From Pseudomonadota bacterium (GTDB taxonomy: Bacteria > Pseudomonadota > Alphaproteobacteria > Rhizobiales > Xanthobacteraceae), in assembly GCA_023423415.1 (NCBI GenBank), contig JAFAFP010000246.1, positions 3,073 through 67,072 of the forward strand: DNA of 64,000 nucleotides, written 5' to 3'. This document shows positions 16,456-24,932 of the stretch, one piece after another. The first letter of the stretch is position 1. The number at the start of each line of letters is the position of its first letter. A model generated the notes under the pieces. The model was not told the origin of the DNA. It did not search any database and saw only the letters and a list, made by a program, of their open reading frames with translations. The translations under genes and the position numbers were made by a program.

Positions 16456-17806
16456 AGAAGTGTTTCGCGCCGGGAAGAACGCGCACATTCTCAAACCGCC
16501 CGGTCAGGTCGCGGAAGTTCGCCACCAGGGTTTCCACTTCTTCACACGCCAATCCAGGAAACTTCTGCCGGCTGTATTTCTGCGACGGTCGCAACGGCGC
16601 AAGCGCCGTCCGGGCAAGCGACCGCGCCCACTGCTCACCCTGATCACGAACCGCAATGACAGGACTGCGACGTCGGGACAGTACCGCGCCATCCTTCAAG
16701 GCCAGCAATTGTTCGACCACGCGCTGCGTCGCCTGCGGTCCGTCCATTGAAGCAACATAACGCTTCACGTCATCGCGCACCGACGCATCGACGGCGAGCG
16801 GCGCCGGCAGTTGTCCATCAAGCGCACTTCTGACTCGCCCGATCAGTTCGACGGCATTCGCTGCTTCGACGCTGACACGGTTGGGGAGGAAGCTGTCATA
16901 GACTTCCGACTTCTGCGGCTGATAGGCAATGACGGGCCGGTCAAGCAACGCCGCCTCAAGCCCGGTCGTGCAGCTATTGTGGATCGACACCGCGCCGGCG
17001 AGAATCCACGGAATGGCGCCGCCCTCGTAGATGACTTTGACGTTCGGCAGCCCCTCAGCGAGCTGACGCCAATTGCCGTGGTCTTCGGAAGGATGCGGTC
17101 GCAACACGATGGTGCGCTCCGGAAAGGCCCGTGCCAGCGCAGGAACCATCTCCCGAAAGCCTTGATAGATCTTCCCGAGAAACTCGATCCACTGCTTGAA
17201 AAACGCTTCGTCCTTTGCATCGCGGATCGAGCCGCGCTGACGCAGGATCTTCATCACGCCAGTCGGCCCGTAAAAGTGATTGAAGCGGCCGAAATTCGTA
17301 TTGATCAGGATGAAATCGCCGTGCTGCGCCTTCAGTGCTTCAGCCTGCGGACGATAGAATTCCCGCAGTTCCGGCCGCAGCAAGTCGAACCTGGGATTGC
17401 CGACTTCGTGGATCTTCCCCGCGTCATCGTTCACGGCGAGACGCATGTCGTCATGTTGCGTCCGCCCCCAGGCAAAAAACGCATCGACCCGCTCGAATGC
17501 CGTCGGTGCGACACGTTCATGCAGGTAGGCGTCACGATCGCGATAGACGACCCCTTCTTCACACCATGCAAGGATATTGAACCCCAAATCCTCGAGACGC
17601 TGGAAGCTCTTCACCTTCAGCCGCGCCACGCTCTTGTCGAGGTAAAATCCGCGCGGCAGCAATGCGAGCCGTCTCAACAAGGAATTCTGATCGCCAAGCA
17701 AGACACGGAAACCTGCCTCCGCGGCGGCGCAGGCAAGATAGGTTTTGGCGTCGAGTTCCCGGACCTTGGTTTCGATCGGGATAATGAGCCAGGGTCGCTC
17801 AGTCAT
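16439..17806 (-). CDS. Surface carbohydrate biosynthesis protein, GT-B-like
   Basis: A 455-residue protein resembling the family annotated as surface carbohydrate biosynthesis proteins. The N-terminus RPWLIIPIETKVRELDAKT and a mid-protein GNPRFDLL are typical. The C-terminal half has VLRPHPSEDHGNWRQLAEG and SIHNSCTTGLEAALLDRPV, a layout like CDP-glycerol/Kdo-type GT-B transferases. It is unlike the 1422/15079 pair in detail but probably shares the fold. It lies on the minus strand just after a methyltransferase (25 bases), convergent with and overlapping the operon end. Its activity is unproven; it is a candidate transferase for the CMP-nonulosonate made nearby. Confidence 0.65.
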   Translation of the reverse strand: MTERPWLIIPIETKVRELDAKTYLACAAAEAGFRVLLGDQNSLLRRLALLPRGFYLDKSVARLKVKSFQRLEDLGFNILAWCEEGVVYRDRDAYLHERVAPTAFERVDAFFAWGRTQHDDMRLAVNDDAGKIHEVGNPRFDLLRPELREFYRPQAEALKAQHGDFILINTNFGRFNHFYGPTGVMKILRQRGSIRDAKDEAFFKQWIEFLGKIYQGFREMVPALARAFPERTIVLRPHPSEDHGNWRQLAEGLPNVKVIYEGGAIPWILAGAVSIHNSCTTGLEAALLDRPVIAYQPQKSEVYDSFLPNRVSVEAANAVELIGRVRSALDGQLPAPLAVDASVRDDVKRYVASMDGPQATQRVVEQLLALKDGAVLSRRRSPVIAVRDQGEQWARSLARTALAPLRPSQKYSRQKFPGLACEEVETLVANFRDLTGRFENVRVLPGAKHFFIVTT

Positions 17807-17830
17807 GTGCGGTCAATCGTCAGCGATCAG

Positions 17831-18706
17831 TCACGCGGCGGGCTTTCGGCCGACATAGTTGTAGTGGCTGAACAACGGCGCAGCATATGTCGGGATGAAT
17901 CGCTCCAGCGGTTGCAGCGCATCGGCGCCGGCAACATTCGGCAATGCGCGGAAATAGCGCACGGTCTCGCGCTTCACGCCCGCAGCCTCGAAGCCGTGTG
18001 ACATGGCTGACGGCACCGTAATTCGCTCGTTCCCGTAAAGGATACGTTGGCCATCCGCCGTTGTCCGATCAACGATGGTTTGAAACCCACGACGGCGGAA
18101 CAGCACGAGTTGCAACAATGGATTCCAGCCGTTGGCTTCCGAAATCACAATGCGCCCTCCGGGCGCCAGCAGCCGGGCAATGGTGGAGTAGACCTCCTCG
18201 CGCGGCTCGACATGATGGAAAGCCTGTTCCATCCAGATAAGATCGAAATTGCCGCTCTCCTTGAGATCGAACAGCGAGCATGAGCGGAATTCGAGATCGA
18301 GGCGGCTGCCGATCCCCTGCTCGACAATCTCCTGCCGTGCCCGGGCGACGGCGAGGCGGTCTTCGTTGATATCGACGGCCACCACCCGTGCCCCTTGCAG
18401 AGCAAACCACAGCGCTTCGGTGCCGCAGCCGCCGCCGACTTCCAGCAAGCGCGGAGCGTCCGACTGCCGGATGAAACCGCAAATCTCACGCGTCTGATCC
18501 GTGTAGTGGTGTCGCACATAAGCGCCGAAGCGCGCGATATAGCCGGCATAGTAGGTCTTGAAGGTCGCCGCATGAGGCGCCGGCAAAACGTCGTTCTTCA
18601 GCCACCACTGCAGAAAATCTGCAATCGTGGGGAAATCGCTTTTGAAATCCGGCAAGGACATGGAGGCGGCTACCCGCGCTGACGAAGGGAAATTGCGGAC
18701 CGGCAT
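17831..18706 (-). CDS. Class I SAM-dependent methyltransferase
   Basis: A 291-residue methyltransferase. SAM motif I is RLLEVGGGCGTEALWFAL near residue 93, followed by VVAVDINEDRL, FDLIWMEQAFHHVEPREE and PGGRIVISEANGWNPLLQL. The N-terminal 80 residues are rich in aromatic residues and may bind the acceptor. Translation may start at the ATG at 18706 or, 15 codons later, at 18661; neither has a strong ribosome site. It is upstream of the GT-B-like protein at 16439 on the same strand, probably as a two-gene operon. It is divergent from kdsD. The acceptor is likely a sugar but not identifiable. Confidence 0.75.
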   Translation of the reverse strand: MPVRNFPSSARVAASMSLPDFKSDFPTIADFLQWWLKNDVLPAPHAATFKTYYAGYIARFGAYVRHHYTDQTREICGFIRQSDAPRLLEVGGGCGTEALWFALQGARVVAVDINEDRLAVARARQEIVEQGIGSRLDLEFRSCSLFDLKESGNFDLIWMEQAFHHVEPREEVYSTIARLLAPGGRIVISEANGWNPLLQLVLFRRRGFQTIVDRTTADGQRILYGNERITVPSAMSHGFEAAGVKRETVRYFRALPNVAGADALQPLERFIPTYAAPLFSHYNYVGRKPAA

Positions 18707-18926
18707 AACCGTTTCGAGCCTGATCTAGCAAGGTTCCATTTCGGGTCCGAACGGAACAGAGCAGGCATAACCGATTGATCTATATGTTGTTTTTTATATA
18801 GTTCAGCAATCCACCGTGGAAATTATGTCGACTGGACTGGCATGTTTCCGGTCTTTCGTGCAATGCACAGCCCGTGACTTGCCGGTCCAGAGGCCACGCG
18901 CCGGGACTGATGAAGGAGCCGATGCC

Positions 18927-19937
18927 GTGGGGGGAGCCCAAAAAGAAATGCAATCCGGTGAATCGGCCTGGGAAGGGCTCCTGATCGCGTCTGCCTTGCG
19001 GACCTTGGACGCCGAAGCCAGCGGCATTGCGGCGCTGTCGGCCGCCCTGAAGGATGGCTTGGGGGGCGCGCTGATCGCAGCCGCCCAGACCATCCATGGG
19101 TCACAGGGCCGCCTGATCGTCACCGGCATGGGGAAATCCGGCCATGTCGCGCGCAAGCTCGCTGCGACCTTTGCCTCGACCGGCACCCCCGCTTTCTTTG
19201 TCCATCCGAGCGAGGCGAGCCACGGCGATCTCGGCATGATCACCAAGAACGACGTGATCATTGCGCTCTCCTGGTCCGGCGAAACGGCCGAACTGAAGAA
19301 TCTGATCGACTATTCGCGCCGGCACCGCATTTCGCTGATCGGCATGACCTCGGACGCGAACTCGACACTGGGCCGCGCGGCAGATGTCGTGCTCGCGCTG
19401 CCTCAGGCGCGCGAGGCCTGTCCGCACAATCTCGCGCCGACCACATCGTCTTTGATGCAGCTTGCCCTCGGCGATGCACTGGCGATCGCGCTGCTCGAGG
19501 CCCGCGGCTTCTCGGCGCAGCAGTTCCATATCCTCCATCCTGGCGGAAAGCTCGGTGCGCTTCTGAAGTTCGTGCGCGATGTCATGCGTGCAGGCGAGTC
19601 TCTGCCGATCGCTAAATCCGGCTCCCGGATGTCGGAAGCCGTGATCGAGATGACAGCCAAGGGAGTCGGCTGCGTCGGCATCGTTGACGTGCATGGTCAT
19701 CTTAGTGGGATCATCACTGACGGTGACCTCCGTCGCCACATGGGTCCCGGACTGACCGAAGCGACGGTCGACGAGATCATGACGCCGCGCCCGAAATCCT
19801 GTCGGCCGGATCAACTCGTCAGTGAAATTCTCGAAGTGCTGAACTCTTCGAAGATCACCGCGATGTTCGTGGTGGAAGGCAATCGTCCGGTCGGTGTCGT
19901 GCATCTGCACGACCTGCTGCGTATTGGCGTCGCTTGA
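18927..19937 (+). CDS. kdsD: Arabinose-5-phosphate isomerase (KdsD/KpsF/GutQ family)
   Basis: Isomerises ribulose 5-phosphate to arabinose 5-phosphate, the entry to Kdo for LPS or capsule. The SIS domain (about 35-180) has RLIVTGMGKSGHVARKLA, TPAFFVHPSEASHGDLGMI and IALSWSGETAELKNL. Two CBS repeats follow (about 215-336), with SGIITDGDLRRHM in the first. The GTG at 18927 has an ideal AAGGAG at 18913-18918 with an eight-base spacer and gives 336 residues; the ATG at 18948 gives 329, matching the 328 of E. coli KdsD. The frame is open further upstream without support. No kdsA or kdsB lies in the window. Confidence 0.9.
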   Translation: MGGAQKEMQSGESAWEGLLIASALRTLDAEASGIAALSAALKDGLGGALIAAAQTIHGSQGRLIVTGMGKSGHVARKLAATFASTGTPAFFVHPSEASHGDLGMITKNDVIIALSWSGETAELKNLIDYSRRHRISLIGMTSDANSTLGRAADVVLALPQAREACPHNLAPTTSSLMQLALGDALAIALLEARGFSAQQFHILHPGGKLGALLKFVRDVMRAGESLPIAKSGSRMSEAVIEMTAKGVGCVGIVDVHGHLSGIITDGDLRRHMGPGLTEATVDEIMTPRPKSCRPDQLVSEILEVLNSSKITAMFVVEGNRPVGVVHLHDLLRIGVA

Positions 19938-19947
19938 CGAAAACACA

Positions 19948-20985
19948 ATGACTGCGGCGTTCGAGCCATTTCGGCATTGGACAATGGCCGCGCTGACAAC
20001 CGCGGTCTGTGCTGCCGCGTTGACGGCGCTGCTGATCGTCTGGCTGCGGCCGTGGCTCGTTCGCTATGCGATGGCGCGGCCGAATGCCCGCTCGTCGCAC
20101 ACAGTTCCAACGCCACAGGGCGGCGGCATTGCCATCATCGCGGCCTGGATCATCGTTGCCGGCATTGCGATGGTCGCGACGGGAACGTGGCCGCAAAGCA
20201 CGCTCGGCATGATCGCCGTTTTCGCAGCCACAGCTCTGATCGCGGTGCTCGGTGCGGTCGACGACATACGACCCATCGACGTCGCTCCACGCTTGCTGTT
20301 TCAGTTTGTGACCGTGGGTAGCGTCATTGCGATCCTGCCGTCCGATTTTCAGATGACCCCCTTCTTGCCCTGGTGGCTGGAACGCGTATTGCTGGTCTTC
20401 GCCGGGGTCTGGTTCGTCAATCTCGTCAACTTCATGGACGGCCTCGACTGGATGACAGTCGCGGAAATGGTGCCCATTGCTGGCGGCCTGGTGTTGCTGG
20501 GGGCGTTGGGTGCCCTTCCCGCTTATGCCGTCGTCTGCGCGTTGGCACTGCTGGGTGCGCTCATCGGCTTTGCTCCGTTCAATCGGCCAGTCGCCCGCCT
20601 GTTCCTCGGCGACGTTGGCAGTCTGCCACTCGGATTGATTGTCGGGTGGCTGCTGGCGCTGCTGGCCAACAAGGGACATCTCGCGGCTGCTTTGCTGTTG
20701 CCGCTATACTATTTGATGGACGCCTCCATCACGTTACTGCGCCGCCTCTCGAAGCGCGAGAGGGTCTGGCAGGCGCATCGTAGCCATTTCTACCAGCGCG
20801 CAACCGATAACGGTTTCACCGTGAAAGAAGTCGTCGCACACGTCTTCATCATCAACATTCTGCTCGTCGCGCTTGCGCTGATGTGCGTGCATTTCAACAC
20901 ACCGCAAACGGAGGTCACAGCTCTTCTGGTTGGTGTCGGCATCGTCGGCTGGCTGCTGATCCGCTTCTCACGAAAGCGGGCCTGA
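19948..20985 (+). CDS. Undecaprenyl-phosphate sugar-1-phosphate transferase (WecA/MraY family, WreU/WbpL-like)
   Basis: A 345-residue multispanning membrane enzyme that loads a HexNAc-1-phosphate onto undecaprenyl phosphate to start O-antigen synthesis. Visible family motifs are RPNARSSHTVPTPQGGG near 32-48, AVDDIRPID (Asp pair, metal), NFMDGLDWMTV and RSHFYQRATDNG (HxF/H substrate loop). About ten hydrophobic helices are apparent. It begins ten bases after kdsD, and its stop overlaps the next ATG as TGATG. Together with the 4-keto reductase and 4,6-dehydratase that follow, it matches the WreU/WreQ/WreV set of Rhizobium etli, which starts O-antigen with QuiNAc; substrate is inferred from that. 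Confidence 0.85.
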   Translation: MTAAFEPFRHWTMAALTTAVCAAALTALLIVWLRPWLVRYAMARPNARSSHTVPTPQGGGIAIIAAWIIVAGIAMVATGTWPQSTLGMIAVFAATALIAVLGAVDDIRPIDVAPRLLFQFVTVGSVIAILPSDFQMTPFLPWWLERVLLVFAGVWFVNLVNFMDGLDWMTVAEMVPIAGGLVLLGALGALPAYAVVCALALLGALIGFAPFNRPVARLFLGDVGSLPLGLIVGWLLALLANKGHLAAALLLPLYYLMDASITLLRRLSKRERVWQAHRSHFYQRATDNGFTVKEVVAHVFIINILLVALALMCVHFNTPQTEVTALLVGVGIVGWLLIRFSRKRA

Positions 20986-21911
20986 TGCGGGTTCTCATCA
21001 CCGGAGCCAACGGCTTTGTCGGGCGTCCGCTGGCGCAGGCGCTGTCTGACGTAGGCTATGACGTTCGCGCTGCAGCGCGCGACACGTCCGCTCTTCCGTC
21101 CGCAACGAATATCGAACCGGTCGCACTGCCGGATCTGTCGCAACCGATCGATTGGCGCCCTCTGCTTCGCGATGTGGATGCTGTCGTGCATCTCGCCGGC
21201 ATTGCGCATGTGTCGAACGAGATCGCCGAAGAGCGATACGACAAGGTCAATCGCCTTGCGACCAAGTCGCTGGCGCTGGCCGCATCGATGACACCGAATA
21301 TTCAGCGGCTGGTTTTTGTATCGTCCATTCGCGCGCAAACCGGGCCATCCGCCGATCATCCGCTGATGGAGAACGACAAGCCAGCGCCAACCGACGCCTA
21401 TGGACGCTCCAAGCTCGCAGCCGAAGCGTTCGTGCGCGGCTATGGCGTACCGGCAACGATTCTCCGACCCGTGGTGATCTACGGGCCGCAAGCCCGTGCC
21501 AATGTCGCGCAACTCATGAAGATTGCGGCATTGCCTGTGCCGCTGCCGTTCGGCGCTTTCAGGAACAAGCGTTCGTTGCTGGCGCTCGACAATATGATTT
21601 CCGCGACCCGGTTCGTGTTGGAACAGCCCGCAACCGCAGGCGGGACATATGTTGTTGCCGATCCGACGCCGGTGTCGCTTGCAGATATGATCGCGATCAT
21701 GCGCAAGGCGCGCGGACGCTCGCCCGGCATGGTCCCTGTTCCGCCGGATTGGATCGGCAGAACGCTTCGCGCTGCGGGCAAAGCGGATATCTGGGAGCGG
21801 ATTGGAAGTGCTCTGGTCGCCGATGCGGCAAAGCTTCGCGCCGCCGGCTGGCAGCCTGCGACTGACACGCCGCAGGCGCTTGCAGAACTTGTTAAGCAGC
21901 CTCGCCCTTGA
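20985..21911 (+). CDS. NAD-dependent epimerase/dehydratase, probable UDP-4-keto-6-deoxy-HexNAc reductase
   Basis: A 308-residue short-chain extended reductase. The Rossmann loop MRVLITGANGFVGRPLAQAL is at the N-terminus, and the catalytic YGRSK (YxxxK) with an upstream VFVSSIRAQTG Ser block lies at about 110-145. It is coupled to the upstream transferase. In R. etli and Pseudomonas O-antigen loci such a reductase (WreQ, WbpV or WbpK) finishes UDP-QuiNAc or UDP-FucNAc before loading onto the lipid carrier. A UDP-sugar 4-epimerase is the alternative. Its 3' end overlaps the convergent dehydratase gene by 20 bases. Confidence 0.75.
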   Translation: MRVLITGANGFVGRPLAQALSDVGYDVRAAARDTSALPSATNIEPVALPDLSQPIDWRPLLRDVDAVVHLAGIAHVSNEIAEERYDKVNRLATKSLALAASMTPNIQRLVFVSSIRAQTGPSADHPLMENDKPAPTDAYGRSKLAAEAFVRGYGVPATILRPVVIYGPQARANVAQLMKIAALPVPLPFGAFRNKRSLLALDNMISATRFVLEQPATAGGTYVVADPTPVSLADMIAIMRKARGRSPGMVPVPPDWIGRTLRAAGKADIWERIGSALVADAAKLRAAGWQPATDTPQALAELVKQPRP

Positions 21912-23805
21912 AGTCAGGCACGGCGTCGCGAAGCACGCGATAGATCGCGGTACGGTCCTCACGCACAAGCCCCTGTTCCAGCGTCGTCAGCCATGTGCGC
22001 ATGGTTTCGATCGATGGCGACAGCGGGCGGGCCGCGACGACGCCGGCGACGCCGATTTCGGCCGTCGGCTCTTCGCGCGCGAACAGGATTTCATGCAGCC
22101 GCTCGCCGGGTCTCACCCCCGTATAGGTGATGTCGATGTCGCGGCCCGGCTCCAGGCCAGAGAGGCGGATGATGCGCTCGGCGAGTTCGACGATCTTCAC
22201 CGGCTGGCCCATATTGAGCACATAGACCGCAACATCGGAGCGATCTGGCCCCATCGCATGCGTCGCCGACGTAACGACAAGATCGCAGGCCTCACGGATG
22301 GTCATGAAGTAGCGCACCATGTCCGGATGCGTCACGGTCACCGGGCCGCCGGCTTCGATCTGCGCCTTGAACTTCGGCACCACCGATCCGTTCGACGCCA
22401 GCACGTTGCCGAACCGCACCGCGATCAAGCGCATCGGCGTCATGCCGGGCTCAGCCTTGCGGGCGAACTGGCCGTCGAGCGCCTGGCAGTACATTTCGGC
22501 AAAGCGCTTGGTGGCGCCGAGCACCGAGACGGGTTCGATCGCCTTGTCGGTCGAGATCATCACCATCGCGGTCGCGCCGGCATTCACCGCCGCGTCGGCG
22601 ACATTGACCGAACCGAACACGTTGGTCTTGACGCCCTCGCCCCAATCCTGCTCCAGCAACGGCACGTGCTTGAGCGCCGCGGCATGGAACACGATGTCGG
22701 GCTTGAAGTCCGCCATCAGGCGCATGATGCGCTCGCGGTCGCGGATATCGGCGAGGCGACCTTCGATCACGGCCTCGGACTTCATGTTTCCGAGCGTTTC
22801 GAGGACGGCGTGAAGGGCCGGCTCGGAATTCTCGATCACCAGAACCCGCGCCGCGCCGAACGTGACGATGCGGTCGCAAATCTCCGCACCGATCGAGCCG
22901 CCGCCACCGGTCACCACGATCGCGCGGCCCTTGATGAAGCTCTCCAGCCGCCGATAGTCGATCTTCACGCTTGGCCGGAGCAGCAGATCTTCGACATTGA
23001 CCGGTGCGAGGCGCAGCGCCTCGACGCTGTCATCGAGCGACGGCAAACGGTTGGTCGTCAGGCCGAGCCGGCGCGCCCGCATCAGCAGCGTGTCGGTGGC
23101 CGCACTCGGCTCGAACGCCGACGGCGTGAGCACCACGCGATGCACATTGCCGCCACGCGCCGAAACGTCAGACACCGCGCGCTCAAGATCGTCGAAATTG
23201 CCAAGCACCCTGATCCCGCGGATCGACTGTCCCCGATCCGCCGGCGACGGCGACAGCACGCCAACCGGCCAGACCTTCTTAACCGCCCCGCTCTCGATCG
23301 CGCGCAGCAACACTTCGGCGTCGGCGGCACGACCGAGAATCAGGATCGATGCTGAGTCATTCTTGCTCGCCTTGATCCGCGCGCGCGAATAGCGGAAGTA
23401 CCGATAGGCGACCCGGGGGCCGCCCAGAAAGAACATCTGCAGCACCCAGTAGATCAGGATCGTCGCCTTGCCGAAGAAGTAGTCGCCCCACACGTTGGGC
23501 GCGATCATGATGTAATCGAGAACCAGCAGCGTGATCGCGATGACCGTGGCCGAGCGGAAGATATTCCAGAGGTCCGGCAGCGACGCGAAGCGCCACTTGG
23601 CGTCATCGAGATGGAAGAAGTGATAGACGATGCCGGCATAGAGCATGATCCCCGGCAGCATCATCCAGAGCAGATCGACGCGCACCGACAGCCGCTGTTC
23701 CTCGAAGCGGATGTAGAACGCCACCAGCAAGGCGGCAGCCGTGACCAAGAGATCGTGCAGCACGATCAAGGCCTTGCGGGTGGTCATGGTGCGCAGATTC
23801 AACAT
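21892..23805 (-). CDS. Membrane-bound UDP-GlcNAc 4,6-dehydratase (WbpM/CapD/WreV family)
   Basis: A 637-residue protein. Four predicted membrane helices fill about the first 130 residues, a CoA-binding-like linker follows (about 140-270), and the catalytic extended SDR domain starts at VVTGGGGSIGAEICDRI near 295. MISTDKAIEPVSVLGATKR holds the T/S and ATK active-site residues typical of WbpM instead of a YxxxK. It converts UDP-GlcNAc to the 4-keto-6-deoxy sugar at the membrane, feeding the reductase encoded by the overlapping convergent gene. Start ATG 23805 gives a short extension before ATG 23787; either could be used. Confidence 0.88.
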   Translation of the reverse strand: MLNLRTMTTRKALIVLHDLLVTAAALLVAFYIRFEEQRLSVRVDLLWMMLPGIMLYAGIVYHFFHLDDAKWRFASLPDLWNIFRSATVIAITLLVLDYIMIAPNVWGDYFFGKATILIYWVLQMFFLGGPRVAYRYFRYSRARIKASKNDSASILILGRAADAEVLLRAIESGAVKKVWPVGVLSPSPADRGQSIRGIRVLGNFDDLERAVSDVSARGGNVHRVVLTPSAFEPSAATDTLLMRARRLGLTTNRLPSLDDSVEALRLAPVNVEDLLLRPSVKIDYRRLESFIKGRAIVVTGGGGSIGAEICDRIVTFGAARVLVIENSEPALHAVLETLGNMKSEAVIEGRLADIRDRERIMRLMADFKPDIVFHAAALKHVPLLEQDWGEGVKTNVFGSVNVADAAVNAGATAMVMISTDKAIEPVSVLGATKRFAEMYCQALDGQFARKAEPGMTPMRLIAVRFGNVLASNGSVVPKFKAQIEAGGPVTVTHPDMVRYFMTIREACDLVVTSATHAMGPDRSDVAVYVLNMGQPVKIVELAERIIRLSGLEPGRDIDITYTGVRPGERLHEILFAREEPTAEIGVAGVVAARPLSPSIETMRTWLTTLEQGLVREDRTAIYRVLRDAVPDFKGEAA

Positions 23806-23808
23806 CGG

Positions 23809-24930
23809 TCAGGGGGCAATGGATGGAGAGGGGTTGAATAGCGGCGTTTTCGGCGGGGCGCCACCCCCGGCAGACCCCACGGCCTCATCGACCGCGCCGA
23901 GCACCGGTTCGACCGGCATTTCATCGAGACACAAGCTGTGGCTGCCGACATGCCGCAGGCACCCCTCCAGCTGGCATGGCATGCAGGGCAAAGAATTCTG
24001 GATCACCCAGACATTCCCCCGCCGCTGGACGGTTCCCGCCATGTCCCAAGGCTCGGCGAGGCCGCTGATCGGCCACGGACCCCAGCGGCGTGGGTCGGTC
24101 GGACCGAACAGGGAAATCGTGGGACAACCACTGGCCGCAGCGAGGTGCGTCACGGAGGTATCGGGTCCCGCAAAAACCCGCGCATCTGACAGCAGCGTTG
24201 AGAGTTCCGGCCAGCTCAGCCGGCCGTCGGCGCGTAGGACATCGAGCCCGTCCCAGACACCGTCAAGATAAGTGCGCTCGGCTGCTCCCGGTCCGCCGGT
24301 CGCAACGATCCGCAATCCTTTGGCCGAAAGATGGTCCGCGAGCCGACGCCAGCCGGCGCGATGCCACTGCTTGTAGCGAAAGAATGGAGCCGCATGCACC
24401 ACAGCGTAAGGTTTGTGCGGCTGCAGACGGGAGGGTATCGCCGCGCGCGGCGCAACGATCTCGGCCACAGGATCGATACCGATGGCGTGCGCCAGTTGCA
24501 GCGTCTCCTCGACCCGATGCAGATCGCTACGTGACCTCGCATGCCGGCCCAGCAGCACCGCCTTCACCCGGCCATTGACGTTCGCATCGATCATTCCGGC
24601 GCTCTTACGACCCGCGACGATCGCAAAGGATGTCGGACGGTCTCCCGGCTGCGTGCTGATGGCGAGATCATAGGATCGCCAGAGCCGACCTGCGAGACGC
24701 AAACTCTGCGATGCCTTGGCACGTTGCGGCGCTGTCACCACCGCATCGAGATCGGGGTTGCCCTCAAGGATCGATGCGGTGTCCTCGAACACCAGCGCTT
24801 CCAGACGTGCGTCCGGCCACGCACGCCGCAAACTTCTGATCAGCGGCGTCGTCAGAAGAACGTCGCCCAGCCGCCGCAATGCGATGACCAGGATACGCGG
24901 CCGTGCTGGAAGATCGATCGGCCGGGCCAC
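23809..24930 (-). CDS. Glycosyltransferase family 9 (heptosyltransferase-like)
   Basis: A 373-residue GT-B enzyme of the ADP-heptose transferase family. PRILVIALRRLGDVLLTTP lies at about 12-30 and carries the family R-x-GD acceptor loop; the C-terminal half has FAGPDTSVTHLAAASGCP and SLFGPTDPRRWGP, which are donor-site motifs. The start is GTG 24930, three bases after the upstream gene's TGA; an open frame continues upstream but lies inside that gene. The protein ends in a Pro/Gly-rich tail after a Cys-rich stretch (about 325-355, five Cys), unusual for GT9 and possibly metal binding. It probably adds heptose or another sugar to the LPS core. Confidence 0.8.
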   Translation of the reverse strand: MARPIDLPARPRILVIALRRLGDVLLTTPLIRSLRRAWPDARLEALVFEDTASILEGNPDLDAVVTAPQRAKASQSLRLAGRLWRSYDLAISTQPGDRPTSFAIVAGRKSAGMIDANVNGRVKAVLLGRHARSRSDLHRVEETLQLAHAIGIDPVAEIVAPRAAIPSRLQPHKPYAVVHAAPFFRYKQWHRAGWRRLADHLSAKGLRIVATGGPGAAERTYLDGVWDGLDVLRADGRLSWPELSTLLSDARVFAGPDTSVTHLAAASGCPTISLFGPTDPRRWGPWPISGLAEPWDMAGTVQRRGNVWVIQNSLPCMPCQLEGCLRHVGSHSLCLDEMPVEPVLGAVDEAVGSAGGGAPPKTPLFNPSPSIAP

Positions 24931-24932
24931 GT

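Noticed and set aside
16811..18001. 396-codon plus-strand frame
   Set aside because: It is antisense to the GT-B-like protein at 16439-17806 and shows no family motif.
18721..18926. AT-rich TATAT-like stretch before kdsD as a promoter
   Set aside because: The sequence is AT-rich around 18779-18802, but no -10/-35 pair with good spacing could be assigned.
21802..23355. 517-codon plus-strand frame
   Set aside because: It is antisense to the membrane 4,6-dehydratase and is rich in Arg, His and Asp, as expected from a mirrored high-GC3 gene.
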